Of a stretch of DNA of 64,000 bases, positions 9,535 through 17,259 are shown piece by piece. Origin of the DNA: Ruegeria sp. R13_0. Its GTDB lineage: Bacteria; Pseudomonadota; Alphaproteobacteria; Rhodobacterales; Rhodobacteraceae. A model generated the notes under the pieces. That model was given only the letters and a program-made list of their open reading frames with translations, was not told where the DNA came from and made no database searches. Position numbers and translations under genes: made by a program. The stretch is taken from contig NZ_JAGHRB010000007.1 in NCBI RefSeq assembly GCF_017743995.1, forward strand, positions 62,001 through 126,000, in the 5' to 3' direction. Position 1 is the stretch's first letter. Each line of letters starts with the position of its first letter.

Positions 9535-10377
9535 GGTGAACAGCCCTGCCGCAACAACCAGCCCTGCGCCGATGACGACCTCGGGGCGGAGGACCTCGTT
9601 GAAGATTGCGATGCCTAGGATCGCCACCCAGACCAGATGGAGGTAGGCAAAGGGCTGCACCGCGCTGGCCTCGGCCGCCTCGTAGCATTTGATCAGCAGC
9701 CAATGGCCAAAGGCACCGCTAACGCAAAGCGTCGCCATCCAGGCCCAATCCGCCTGTGCCATCGGCTCCCAAAACCACATGCCGACCAGCGTCATGGCAA
9801 CGGCTCCGCTGACGCCGGTCCAGAAAAAGCTGGTGGCGGCGCTGTCTCGGCGCGCGGCATAGCGGGTGAGAAGCGAATAGACCGCAAACAAAAAGGCCGA
9901 GATCAACGGAATGATCGCCCAGGGGTTAAACACGCCGACCCCCGGTTGCAGGATGATCAGCACGCCGACACAGCCAACCCCGATCGCCGTCCAACGCCGC
10001 CAGCCCACGCTTTCACCCAGAACCGGGCCACTGAGAGCCGCGACCAGAAGGGGGTAGCAGATAAAGACCGCCATACTGTTTATCAGACCCAGCTTGGTGA
10101 AGCCGAAAACGGCGACACAGATCTCAGTCACCAGCAGAACGCCGCGAAAAATCTGCAGTTTCGGCTGGTCGGTGCGCGCCGCAGCCTTCAAGCCACCCGG
10201 AGCGCGCGCCGCCAATGCGATGACAAAAGCCGCGAAGAACCAATAGCGGACCATCACCACCATATAGGTGTTATACGTCCCCGCCAGATGGCGCGAGATC
10301 CCGTCCTGCAAGGCGAAAACCACTGTCGAGGCGACCATCAGCGCGATCCCGGCCGAGATATTGTTCTGCTGCGTCAC
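9508..10377 (-). CDS. DMT superfamily (EamA) transporter
   Basis: The 289-residue protein has ten hydrophobic helices arranged as two EamA repeats, typical of drug/metabolite exporters of the inner membrane. The substrate cannot be read from the sequence. The start is a GTG at 10377 that overlaps the TGA of the upstream mnmD gene as GTGA, so the two are probably translated from one message. Longer in-frame extensions run back into mnmD and are not used. Confidence 0.85.
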   Translation of the reverse strand: MTQQNNISAGIALMVASTVVFALQDGISRHLAGTYNTYMVVMVRYWFFAAFVIALAARAPGGLKAAARTDQPKLQIFRGVLLVTEICVAVFGFTKLGLINSMAVFICYPLLVAALSGPVLGESVGWRRWTAIGVGCVGVLIILQPGVGVFNPWAIIPLISAFLFAVYSLLTRYAARRDSAATSFFWTGVSGAVAMTLVGMWFWEPMAQADWAWMATLCVSGAFGHWLLIKCYEAAEASAVQPFAYLHLVWVAILGIAIFNEVLRPEVVIGAGLVVAAGLFTLWRERRKG

Positions 10378-11039
10378 GCCTTTACCGCCCGTGTCATATG
10401 CCGTTTGCGACCGTATCCGGGCGCGCGGGTGACTGCGAAACCGGCCTCCTCCAACCCGCGGCGGACAAAACCTGCTGCGGTGTAGGTGGCCGCGGTGCCG
10501 CCCGGTGCCGTGTGATCGGATACCTGCTGCATCAGATCCGCGCCCCAGAGTTCGGGGTTTTTGGCGGGCGAGAAGCCGTCCAGAAACCACGCATCGGCCT
10601 TGCCGATCCAGCCCGGCAGCGCTTGGCGAGCGTCGCCCTCGATCACCTCAAGGTGCAGCGTGTCGAACTGACAGGATCCGCCGCGCCATCGCGAAAGGAA
10701 GCGGTCGGCCCAGGGTTGCACCTCGGGGAAAGCGGCCAGGGCGCGCGCCATATCCTCGGGGGCCATGGGGAAGGCCTCAAAACTGGTGAACCGCAGCGGG
10801 GTGGTCTGGCCTGTGGCCTCCCACGCGGACCAGACGGTCAGCAGATTCAGGCCGGTGCCGAAGCCCAGTTCGGCAATATGAAACCCTGGCGCAAAGCGTG
10901 CGGGCAGGTCGTTGCCCGACAGAAAGACATGTCGCGTCTCCTCCAGCCCGTTCTGCAACGAGAAATAGGGGTCATCGAACTGGTCCGAAACCGGAATCCG
11001 GTCCTCTTTCCATGTCAATTCGGCGTGCTGGTCTGCCAT
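10374..11039 (-). CDS. mnmD: tRNA 5-methylaminomethyl-2-thiouridine methyltransferase, MnmD (MnmC N-domain type)
   Basis: At 221 residues this is a free-standing version of the methyltransferase half of MnmC (DUF752 family). It carries a SAM-binding motif ELGFGTGLN near residue 56 and the family signature FLDGFSPAKNPELW. It would methylate the aminomethyl intermediate at wobble uridine 34 of certain tRNAs to give mnm5s2U. In gammaproteobacteria it is fused to an FAD oxidase; here that partner is encoded separately and divergently 55 bases away (11095). Confidence 0.87.
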   Translation of the reverse strand: MADQHAELTWKEDRIPVSDQFDDPYFSLQNGLEETRHVFLSGNDLPARFAPGFHIAELGFGTGLNLLTVWSAWEATGQTTPLRFTSFEAFPMAPEDMARALAAFPEVQPWADRFLSRWRGGSCQFDTLHLEVIEGDARQALPGWIGKADAWFLDGFSPAKNPELWGADLMQQVSDHTAPGGTAATYTAAGFVRRGLEEAGFAVTRAPGYGRKRHMTRAVKA

Positions 11040-11094
11040 CGGGGAATCCTGTAGCTAAGCGGCGCGACACTGAACAAGGACGAAGGGTTTGGCA

Positions 11095-12129
11095 ATGGTC
11101 GATGTGACGGTACGCGGCGCTGGCATTTTTGGCCTGTCCATCGCCTGGACCTGCGCCAGACGCGGCGCGAAGGTGCAGGTTGTCGATCCCTTTGGCCCCG
11201 GCGCGGGCTCCAGCGGAGGGTTGGTCGGCGCCCTGGCCCCGCATGTGCCCGAGAACTGGAACGCCAAGAAAGCCTTTCAGTTCGACAGCCTGATCATGGC
11301 GGACCCCTTTTGGGCGCAGGTCGAAGCGACCGGAGGGGTCTCAGCCGGCTATGGGCGTCTGGGACGTCTGCAACCGATCATGGATGAGCGCAGCCTGCAG
11401 CTGGCGCACCAACGGCATGCCACCGCGCAAGAGCTCTGGCAGGGCCTGGCCGAGTGGCAGGTGCTCTCCACGTCGGAGGCAGGCCAATGGTGCCCACCCA
11501 GCCCGACCGGCTATGTCATCCACGACACCCTGACCGCGCGGATGCACCCGCGCAGGGCCTGTGCCGCGCTGGTTGCCGCGCTCTCGGTCATGGGGGTTGA
11601 GGTGGTTGGTGAGGCCCCGGACAAGGGCCATGTGCTACATGCAACAGGTGTCACCGGATTGCAGGAGCTCAGCCAGAGCTTCGGGAAAACCGTCGGCAAT
11701 GGCGTCAAGGGACAGGCGGCCTTGCTGCGCTTTGATGCGGGCGCGGTGCCGCAGCTATTTGCCGACACGATCCATATCGTGCCGCATGCAGACGGCACGC
11801 TTGCCATCGGCTCGACCTCTGAGCGGGACTATGACGATCCGACCAGCACCGACGACGCGCTTGAGGATGTGATCGACCGCGCCACTCGCGCGGTTCCCGT
11901 GCTGCACGGAGCCGAGGTGATCGAGCGTTGGGCCGGTGTCCGCCCCCGCAGTAAAAGCCGCGCTCCGATGCTGGGCGCACACCCGCTGCACGACGGTCAG
12001 TTCATCGCCAATGGTGGCTTCAAGATCGGCTTCGGCATGGCTCCGAAAGTGGCCGAGGTGATGGCGGACCTCATGCTGGACGGTCGCGATGAAATCCCTT
12101 CGGACTTTCGGCCCGAAGCATCACTCTGA
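11095..12129 (+). CDS. FAD-dependent oxidoreductase, MnmC C-domain (oxidase) type
   Basis: The 344-residue protein has a DAO fold with the dinucleotide motif GAGIFGLSIAW near the N-terminus and a C-terminal FAD-contacting segment around IANGGFKIGFGMAP. It resembles the oxidase half of MnmC, which removes the carboxymethyl group from cmnm5s2U in tRNA. The divergent neighbour encoding the methyltransferase half supports this, but related glycine-oxidase-like enzymes are possible. ATG 11095 was chosen because GAAGG lies 8-13 bases upstream; a TTG at 11089 is less likely. The end overlaps the next convergent gene by 9 bases. Confidence 0.75.
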   Translation: MVDVTVRGAGIFGLSIAWTCARRGAKVQVVDPFGPGAGSSGGLVGALAPHVPENWNAKKAFQFDSLIMADPFWAQVEATGGVSAGYGRLGRLQPIMDERSLQLAHQRHATAQELWQGLAEWQVLSTSEAGQWCPPSPTGYVIHDTLTARMHPRRACAALVAALSVMGVEVVGEAPDKGHVLHATGVTGLQELSQSFGKTVGNGVKGQAALLRFDAGAVPQLFADTIHIVPHADGTLAIGSTSERDYDDPTSTDDALEDVIDRATRAVPVLHGAEVIERWAGVRPRSKSRAPMLGAHPLHDGQFIANGGFKIGFGMAPKVAEVMADLMLDGRDEIPSDFRPEASL

Positions 12130-12915
12130 CTGCGCCTCGGCCTGCATGCACTGTCGCCCGTCGGGGCCTCGAACCCACAGGTCTTTCCCATTGCGGCAGA
12201 GTGTGGCCGTCTCGAAATGCAAAAGCGGCGCGGTCGCCCGGAACGAAAAGCGCGTTAGCGGGCCGATCACCTCCTCAGCAAACAACATCAGCAGCTGCGC
12301 CAATAGCGGCCCGTGTACGACAAGCCCGCCATACCCTTCGACATCGCGCGCATAATCCAAATCGTAGTGAATCCGGTGGCCGTTGAAGGTAAGCGCGGAA
12401 TACCGGAACAACAGGGTGCTGTCGAAACGCACCTCGCGGCGCTCCGTTTCGTCCCGACGCGCCACGGGCGGCGTTGGCTTCACCTCGTCCAGAACGGGAT
12501 CTTCGCGATAGACCAAATCCTGCCATTCGGTGACGCAGAGCGCCCCGACCTGCCAGATCTCATGCTTAAGCGTGACAAAACCCAATGGCCCGGTGCGCCC
12601 GGTTTTGCGGCTCTGCTTCTCGAGAACTGAGTGCCGCTTGGCCTCTGCGCCTACCCGCAGGGGGGTGTGGAAGTGCAACCGCCCCCCGGCCCACATCCGA
12701 CGCGGCAGGCCCATGTCCGGGATCAAGTCAATCCCGACCCGAGGATGCCCGTCACGCCCCAGATCAGATGGTGCACGCGGGGACCAGAAGTAAAGCTGAT
12801 GAAAGAACGGTGGCAACGCGGAACCGGCCGAGACCGTAGGCTCCAACCCCAGCGCAACCTGCAAGGCCGCCGCCCGGGCAGGGTCCATCACATCGCTTTG
12901 CAGATCCCCCTGCAT
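12121..12915 (-). CDS. FAS1-like/MaoC-type hydroxyacyl-CoA dehydratase (mesaconyl-C4-CoA hydratase-like)
   Basis: At 264 residues it has two hot-dog folds, as in HTD2-like and mesaconyl-C4-CoA hydratases. The second domain carries the hydratase signature with FRYSALTFNGHRIHYD followed by YGGLVVHGPL, which holds the catalytic Asp/His pair. It should add or remove water on a CoA thioester; the exact substrate is unknown. It lies 11 bases after the FMN reductase gene, so the two are probably cotranscribed. The first domain (residues 1-130) is more diverged. Confidence 0.72.
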   Translation of the reverse strand: MQGDLQSDVMDPARAAALQVALGLEPTVSAGSALPPFFHQLYFWSPRAPSDLGRDGHPRVGIDLIPDMGLPRRMWAGGRLHFHTPLRVGAEAKRHSVLEKQSRKTGRTGPLGFVTLKHEIWQVGALCVTEWQDLVYREDPVLDEVKPTPPVARRDETERREVRFDSTLLFRYSALTFNGHRIHYDLDYARDVEGYGGLVVHGPLLAQLLMLFAEEVIGPLTRFSFRATAPLLHFETATLCRNGKDLWVRGPDGRQCMQAEAQSE

Positions 12916-12926
12916 ACCGAATCCGC

Positions 12927-13472
12927 CTAAAGAAGCTCGACCTCGGCCCGCAGCTTTTGCATCAACGCATGAATGGTCTTTTCATAACGCTCACTTGTCA
13001 GCCGTCCCCCGTCATCAAACGCGTTGGAGCTGTCGGCCAGATGGACCTCGGGACCTTGCAGAATACGCGGCTGGAACGGCACCATATAGGCGCGCAGGAT
13101 CATTTGTGCGCGCTCCCCTCCGGCCCGACCCGCTGCGGCGGACATCACCGCAACCGGCTTGTCGGCCCAAGGGTTGCCCGACGTGCGGCTGACCCAGTCC
13201 AGAGCATTCTTCAGCACGCCCGACGGCCCCTTGTTGTATTCCGGTGTGGAGATAATCACCGCATCCGCTTGCGCGATCTGGTCAGCCAGCATTTGCACGG
13301 CGGCCGGGATGCCATCACCCTCTTCCAGATCCCCATCATAGAGGGGCAGGTTCAGATCCGCTTCGACAAAGCTGGCAGGATCAAAAAGGCGTGCCGCCTC
13401 GCGCAGAAGCTTACGGTTTGTTGCTGACTGACGCAGGGAACCGGACAGGCCAAGAAGGGTCGGTTGGGACAT
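12927..13472 (-). CDS. NADPH-dependent FMN reductase family protein
   Basis: This is a 181-residue flavodoxin-fold protein. It begins LLGLSGSLRQSATNRKLL, the FMN phosphate-binding loop of the family, and has STPEYN in the middle, the second flavin loop. Such enzymes reduce free FMN, quinones or azo compounds with NAD(P)H in the cytoplasm; no specific substrate can be assigned. The ATG at 13472 was chosen because the family N-terminus starts there and the 40 upstream in-frame residues look non-coding. It probably shares a message with the dehydratase gene 11 bases downstream. Confidence 0.87.
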   Translation of the reverse strand: MSQPTLLGLSGSLRQSATNRKLLREAARLFDPASFVEADLNLPLYDGDLEEGDGIPAAVQMLADQIAQADAVIISTPEYNKGPSGVLKNALDWVSRTSGNPWADKPVAVMSAAAGRAGGERAQMILRAYMVPFQPRILQGPEVHLADSSNAFDDGGRLTSERYEKTIHALMQKLRAEVELL

Positions 13473-13563
13473 TGCGGGAAACTCCGTTTCAGTGTTTCCC
13501 AATAGGTAGACCGAGACGCGCCCGATCCAAACCCCATTTCTTGCACAGACTGTGCGCGCAAAG

Positions 13564-13583
13564 GGGCAGCCCGAAGGCCGCCC
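13564..13583 (-). terminator. Hairpin with TTCG loop after the OmpA-family gene
   Basis: On the minus strand GGGCGGCC-TTCG-GGCTGCCC forms an eight-pair stem (one G-T pair) closed by a stable tetraloop, followed by CCTTT. It lies 15 bases after the stop of the OmpA-like lipoprotein gene. Confidence 0.6.
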
Positions 13584-13598
13584 GAAATGCATATAGGA

Positions 13599-14270
13599 TT
13601 ACGAGTTCGCGCTGGGTACGATCACGATCTCGACCCGGCGGTTCTGCGACTTCCCTTCCGGTGTTAGGTTTGAGGCAACCGGGTTATCTTCACCGCGCCC
13701 GATGGTGACGATCCGGCTGTAGTTCACACCGTTCGCCTGAAGGACGTCTGCAACCGCATTGGCGCGACGCTCGGACAGGCCTTGGTTATAAGAAGCCTCG
13801 CCATCACTGTCGGTGTGACCGATGATCTGCACGTTGGAGTTCGGATAATTCACGAGGTTCTGACCAACCCGCACCAGATCGGCGCGCAAGGCCGGGCGGA
13901 CCGTCGCACTGTCGGTATCAAACGTGATGTCATTGGGAACGGTCACAATCAGCCGGTCGCCCGCATTGACGATGGTGATCCCGTCATTGGCCAGTTGCTG
14001 ACGCAATTCTGCGGCCTGTTTATCAAGCTGGTTGCCGATCAGGCCTCCGCCAGCTGCACCGATGGCTCCGCCCGCTACCGCGCCCAAAAGAGGGTTCGAA
14101 TTATTCGCGATTGCGCCGACACCAGCACCGACTAAACCACCCAAAACTGCGCCCTGCTTTGCATTCTGATTCGGATCGGCGGGCAGGTTTAACGTGCCCG
14201 GATCGGTACAGGCCGCCAAAGCCATGGCCGAGCATAGCCCGGTTGCCAGAAAAAACTTGGAAATCGTCAT
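13599..14270 (-). CDS. OmpA-family outer-membrane lipoprotein
   Basis: The 223-residue protein starts with a lipoprotein signal (SAMALAAC; the cysteine would be lipidated). A glycine-rich segment with repeated GxxxG spacing at about residues 40-80 resembles the glycine-zipper domain of YiaD-like proteins. The C-terminal 110 residues are an OmpA domain that binds peptidoglycan, with the signature IIGHTDSDGEASYNQGLSERRA. It probably tethers the outer membrane to the cell wall. ATG 14270 is used; the longer frame to 14390 lacks a signal peptide at its start. A TTCG-loop hairpin lies after the stop. Confidence 0.9.
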   Translation of the reverse strand: MTISKFFLATGLCSAMALAACTDPGTLNLPADPNQNAKQGAVLGGLVGAGVGAIANNSNPLLGAVAGGAIGAAGGGLIGNQLDKQAAELRQQLANDGITIVNAGDRLIVTVPNDITFDTDSATVRPALRADLVRVGQNLVNYPNSNVQIIGHTDSDGEASYNQGLSERRANAVADVLQANGVNYSRIVTIGRGEDNPVASNLTPEGKSQNRRVEIVIVPSANS

Positions 14271-14396
14271 GGTATCACCTTCTGCTCCGGCCCCCGTTGA
14301 TCGGGTTTGCCTTGTTGCAGGCCAGTATATCACGGCAGCCTTGCGCAGGCTCAAGCAACAAAGCGGTGAAGTCGGCGATTCCCCGCCCATAGCGGC

Positions 14397-15089
14397 TCAG
14401 GCGGTTTGCGGGGCCGGATCTTTGCCCTCCTGCTCGTTCCACAAATCCCGGAGCGAACTGCCTTGGCCCCGGAAACTTTGGCCCGTGTCTTCACAGGCCC
14501 AGATACGGTCCGTCCGGAAATGCCGGAACCCGCCCCGCAGCTCGCACCACCCGGCCAGCATCGTACATTCGATGTGGTAGACCAAAGCCACAGGCCGAAT
14601 GACCCGTTCCGAGCGTTCGCCCGCACCGTTGACATAGGTGATGCGCAGTTTCTGCTCGGCCCGTATCGCTTCGCGGTAACTGGCCACAGGGATGCATCCT
14701 TTCGCGGGATCATCAACCGGCGCACCCCAGGTCGAGACCTGCAGCCAATCGGCAGGACAATGGAGCGCGTCGATCTTGTCACAGATGCGCCGCGCTGCCC
14801 GTTGCAGATGACTGTCCCCGGTGCGCGCCAGCATCGACAGCCCAACCCACAGCGCCTCAACCTCTTCGGCGTCAAAATTCAGCGGTGGAAGATCATAGCC
14901 GCGCCGCATCAAATAGCCCACACCTGCCTCCCCCTCGATCGGTGTGCGCTGGGCCTGTAGCTCGGCGATATCGCGGTAGACCGTGCGCGTGGAGACCTCG
15001 AGCTTTTCGGCCAGTTGATCAGCCGTCACGGGCGCATCTGCGGCCCTGAGCATCTGGATGATTTCGAACAACCGGGTCGAGCGGCTCAT
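14397..15089 (-). CDS. YafY-family transcriptional regulator with HTH and WYL domains
   Basis: The 230-residue protein has an N-terminal winged HTH_11 domain (residues 1-60, with LEVSTRTVYRDIAELQ as recognition region) and a C-terminal WYL-like domain from about residue 130. Such regulators usually sense a small ligand through the WYL domain. ATG 15089 follows GGAGA. The gene is divergent from a small gene at 15199, and two 18-base palindromes made of CTGTCA/CTGACA half-sites lie between them, 12-61 bases upstream of the start, which suggests self-regulation and control of the small gene (inference). Confidence 0.87.
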   Translation of the reverse strand: MSRSTRLFEIIQMLRAADAPVTADQLAEKLEVSTRTVYRDIAELQAQRTPIEGEAGVGYLMRRGYDLPPLNFDAEEVEALWVGLSMLARTGDSHLQRAARRICDKIDALHCPADWLQVSTWGAPVDDPAKGCIPVASYREAIRAEQKLRITYVNGAGERSERVIRPVALVYHIECTMLAGWCELRGGFRHFRTDRIWACEDTGQSFRGQGSSLRDLWNEQEGKDPAPQTA

Positions 15090-15100
15090 GTCGGGGTCTC

Positions 15101-15118
15101 CTGTCAAACTGCTGACAG
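15101..15118. promoter_or_regulatory. Palindromic operator candidate 1 (CTGTCA-N6-TGACAG)
   Basis: This is a perfect six-base inverted repeat with six-base spacer directly upstream of the WYL regulator start. A related palindrome lies 32 bases away (15133). The binding protein is inferred to be the adjacent YafY-like regulator. Confidence 0.55.
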
Positions 15119-15132
15119 CCTAGCACATCCCC

Positions 15133-15150
15133 CTGACAAGGGGGTGTCAG
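15133..15150. promoter_or_regulatory. Palindromic operator candidate 2 (CTGACA-N6-TGTCAG)
   Basis: This has the same architecture as the palindrome at 15101 (six-base arms, six-base spacer), with half-sites differing at the two central positions. It lies 49 bases before the small gene at 15199, and its centre is three helical turns from that of the first palindrome. Confidence 0.55.
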
Positions 15151-15198
15151 GAGTGGTGCGCGAGATTGGGTCAAATTTCAAAAACCCGGAGGCCCAAT

Positions 15199-15390
15199 AT
15201 GCCCAGTCTGGACAACCATGTTCTGATGCACCTGAAACTTGAACGCTGGTCGCAGGATCACACGCTTCGCGCCTATGAGATCGAGCGTGAACTAGCCGCA
15301 GATCGACACCGCGCACAACCCGCGCGCCGCAAACGTTCGCGGCGGTTTTCCCTCGGGAACCTGAAATTGCTGTGGACCAACGTGGCCTGA
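15199..15390 (+). CDS. Small hypothetical basic protein, 63 residues
   Basis: I do not recognise the family. The frame opens at ATG 15199 behind CGGAGG at 15188-15193, a strong ribosome-binding site. The protein is hydrophilic, with a mixed-charge helix-forming middle (YEIERELAADRH) and a very basic tail (RRKRSRR), and has no signal or membrane segment. It is divergent from the WYL regulator and shares the palindrome-containing intergenic region. It stops two bases before the end of the convergent rluA. Expression under the WYL regulator is inferred. Confidence 0.55.
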   Translation: MPSLDNHVLMHLKLERWSQDHTLRAYEIERELAADRHRAQPARRKRSRRFSLGNLKLLWTNVA

Positions 15391-15392
15391 AC

Positions 15393-16040
15393 CTAGAAAT
15401 CCGCCTTGGCACGAAACTTCATTGCCACGCCGCCCTCGGGGCTTTTCAGGCGCAATTCCTCGGAATGCAGCATGAGGCGTGGGAAATCGCGCGCTGCGCC
15501 TTCGGCGTAAAACGGGTCACCCAAAATCGGGTGGCCCAAGGCCAGCATGTGAACGCGCAACTGATGCGAGCGACCGGTTTTCGGAAACAGACGCATGCGC
15601 GTCGTATCCCCTTCGTATTTGACGACACGCCAATCGGTAACTGCCTGCTTGCCCGTGTCATGACACACCATCTGACGCGGTCGGTTCGGCCAGTCGACGA
15701 TGAGCGGCAGATCAACCGTCCCCGTTTTGCCCTCAACCCTCCCCCAAACGCGGGCAATGTAGGTTTTGCGGGTTTGGCGCTGCTCGAACTGCATGCTCAG
15801 ATTGCGTTGCGCGTGGGGTGTCTGCGCAAAGACCATCACGCCCGAGGTGTCCCGGTCCAACCGATGCACCAGCAGGCCCTGCGGAAACACCGCCTGCACG
15901 CGGGTCAACAGGCAATCCGCCAAATGCGCACCCCGCCCCGGCACCGACAACAAGCCCGAGGGCTTGTTCACCACAATCAGTTGCGCATCTTCATGCAGCA
16001 CATCCAGCGGTGTCTGGGGGGGATCGTAAGTCTCGCTCAT
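15393..16040 (-). CDS. rluA: RluA-family pseudouridine synthase
   Basis: At 215 residues without an S4 domain, it matches the short dual-specificity RluA, which makes pseudouridine at position 746 of 23S rRNA and 32 of some tRNAs. Visible features are VVNKPSGLLSVPGR near residue 25 and the catalytic motif HRLDRDTSGVMVFA with the nucleophilic Asp around residue 62, plus KTGRSHQLRVHM. The ATG at 16040 is used because the family N-terminus begins there. RluC/RluD-like specificity cannot be excluded from sequence alone. Confidence 0.85.
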   Translation of the reverse strand: MSETYDPPQTPLDVLHEDAQLIVVNKPSGLLSVPGRGAHLADCLLTRVQAVFPQGLLVHRLDRDTSGVMVFAQTPHAQRNLSMQFEQRQTRKTYIARVWGRVEGKTGTVDLPLIVDWPNRPRQMVCHDTGKQAVTDWRVVKYEGDTTRMRLFPKTGRSHQLRVHMLALGHPILGDPFYAEGAARDFPRLMLHSEELRLKSPEGGVAMKFRAKADF

Positions 16041-16135
16041 GCCCGCGTGCCTATCCCACAGCGCCACTTCCCGCAACGTCGTCCTTGCGTGCGGCGCGCG
16101 TATCGTGAACCGTTGAGGCAAAGAGGGGAGAGGAC

Positions 16136-16546
16136 ATGCATCCAACAATCGAACGCATGCAAGAGGTTGTCGCCAAAGCGGACGAAGCCCTCATTCACGA
16201 GCTTTTGGCCGAGGACGTCCGCTTCATGCCGCCCACCTACTACAGCACATGGACCGGCCGCGCGCCGGTTGCGGCGGTGTTGGGCCATGTGGGCAAGGTA
16301 TTTTCCAACTTTCGCTACCGGCGGATCATGGGCAGCGGCAATGACTGGGCGCTGGAGTTTCAATGCAAGGTCGGAGATCTGGATGCGGTCGGCGTGGACC
16401 TGATCACACTGAACGACGACGGATTGATCCAGCAATTCGAGGTCGTCATGCGCCCTCATAAGACCATTGGTGCCCTGCGTGAAGCGATGATGGCCCGTGT
16501 GATGACCGACCCGCGGTTTCTGGAATTCAAATCCGCCCTGAGCTAA
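16136..16546 (+). CDS. SnoaL-like/NTF2-fold protein
   Basis: The 136-residue protein has the cone-shaped NTF2-like fold signature: an N-terminal helix with HELLAEDVRFMPPTYY, and later strands with VDLITLNDDGLIQQFEVVMRP, typical of SnoaL-like proteins. These act as small-molecule hydrolases, isomerases or binding proteins, so the exact function cannot be given. GAGGGGAG precedes ATG 16136. The GDSL esterase gene begins two bases after its stop, so the two are probably cotranscribed. Confidence 0.75.
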   Translation: MHPTIERMQEVVAKADEALIHELLAEDVRFMPPTYYSTWTGRAPVAAVLGHVGKVFSNFRYRRIMGSGNDWALEFQCKVGDLDAVGVDLITLNDDGLIQQFEVVMRPHKTIGALREAMMARVMTDPRFLEFKSALS

Positions 16547-16548
16547 TC

Positions 16549-17259
16549 ATGTCAATTCCGCTTGCCGCTGATCAGATACTGCGTGTGCCCCTGCTGCCAG
16601 TTCTGGCGGCTCAGGGCTTGGCTGTACGCCGCAAGGCCCAGTTGCTGCCGGAACCAATCGGTCCACGCGAGGGGCGAACGGGCCGTGGGCCTCGCCTGCG
16701 CCTGTTGATTGCGGGCGACAGTTCTGCCGCCGGCGTCGGCGCGGGCACACAGGATCAGGCGCTGTCGGGCCATTTGGTCAAACACTTGGCGCGGCATCAC
16801 TCGGTCGAATGGCGGCTTGAGGCGACAACCGGACACACGACCCGAGATACGCTCGAGAGGTTGCAAACGATTGAAGGCACATACGATGCGGTCGTCACCG
16901 CGCTCGGCGTAAACGACGTGACCCGAGGCGTGACCTACGCCCGCTTCGTCGAACGGCAAAACCAGTTGGCCAGGATATTGACCCAACGCTTCGGTGCGCG
17001 ACGCGTTGTGGTGACAGCAGTGCCACAGATGAATCGGTTTCCGTCCCTGCCCCATCCTTTGGCATGGGTATTGGGTCGACAATCCGAGCGCCTGGATCGT
17101 GGTCTGCAACAGGTCGTTGCCGCCCATCCGCAACTCCGACACTTGTCGCTGGATTTACCGGATGATCCGGCACTGGCTGCACCGGATGGATACCACCCCA
17201 GCCCCAAAACCTACGCGATTTGGGCTGAAAGCGCCGCGCGTCTTCTGCTTCAGGCCTGA
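16549..17259 (+). CDS. SGNH/GDSL-family hydrolase
   Basis: The 236-residue protein shows the SGNH blocks in order: GDSS with the catalytic Ser near residue 58, a Gly in TTGHTT (block II), GVND (block III, oxyanion Asn) and DGYHP (block V, catalytic Asp and His). It is likely an esterase or lipase; the substrate is unknown. There is no clear signal peptide, although a hydrophobic stretch lies near residues 10-25. It follows the NTF2-like gene by two bases and its end overlaps rarD by ten bases in convergent orientation. Confidence 0.85.
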   Translation: MSIPLAADQILRVPLLPVLAAQGLAVRRKAQLLPEPIGPREGRTGRGPRLRLLIAGDSSAAGVGAGTQDQALSGHLVKHLARHHSVEWRLEATTGHTTRDTLERLQTIEGTYDAVVTALGVNDVTRGVTYARFVERQNQLARILTQRFGARRVVVTAVPQMNRFPSLPHPLAWVLGRQSERLDRGLQQVVAAHPQLRHLSLDLPDDPALAAPDGYHPSPKTYAIWAESAARLLLQA

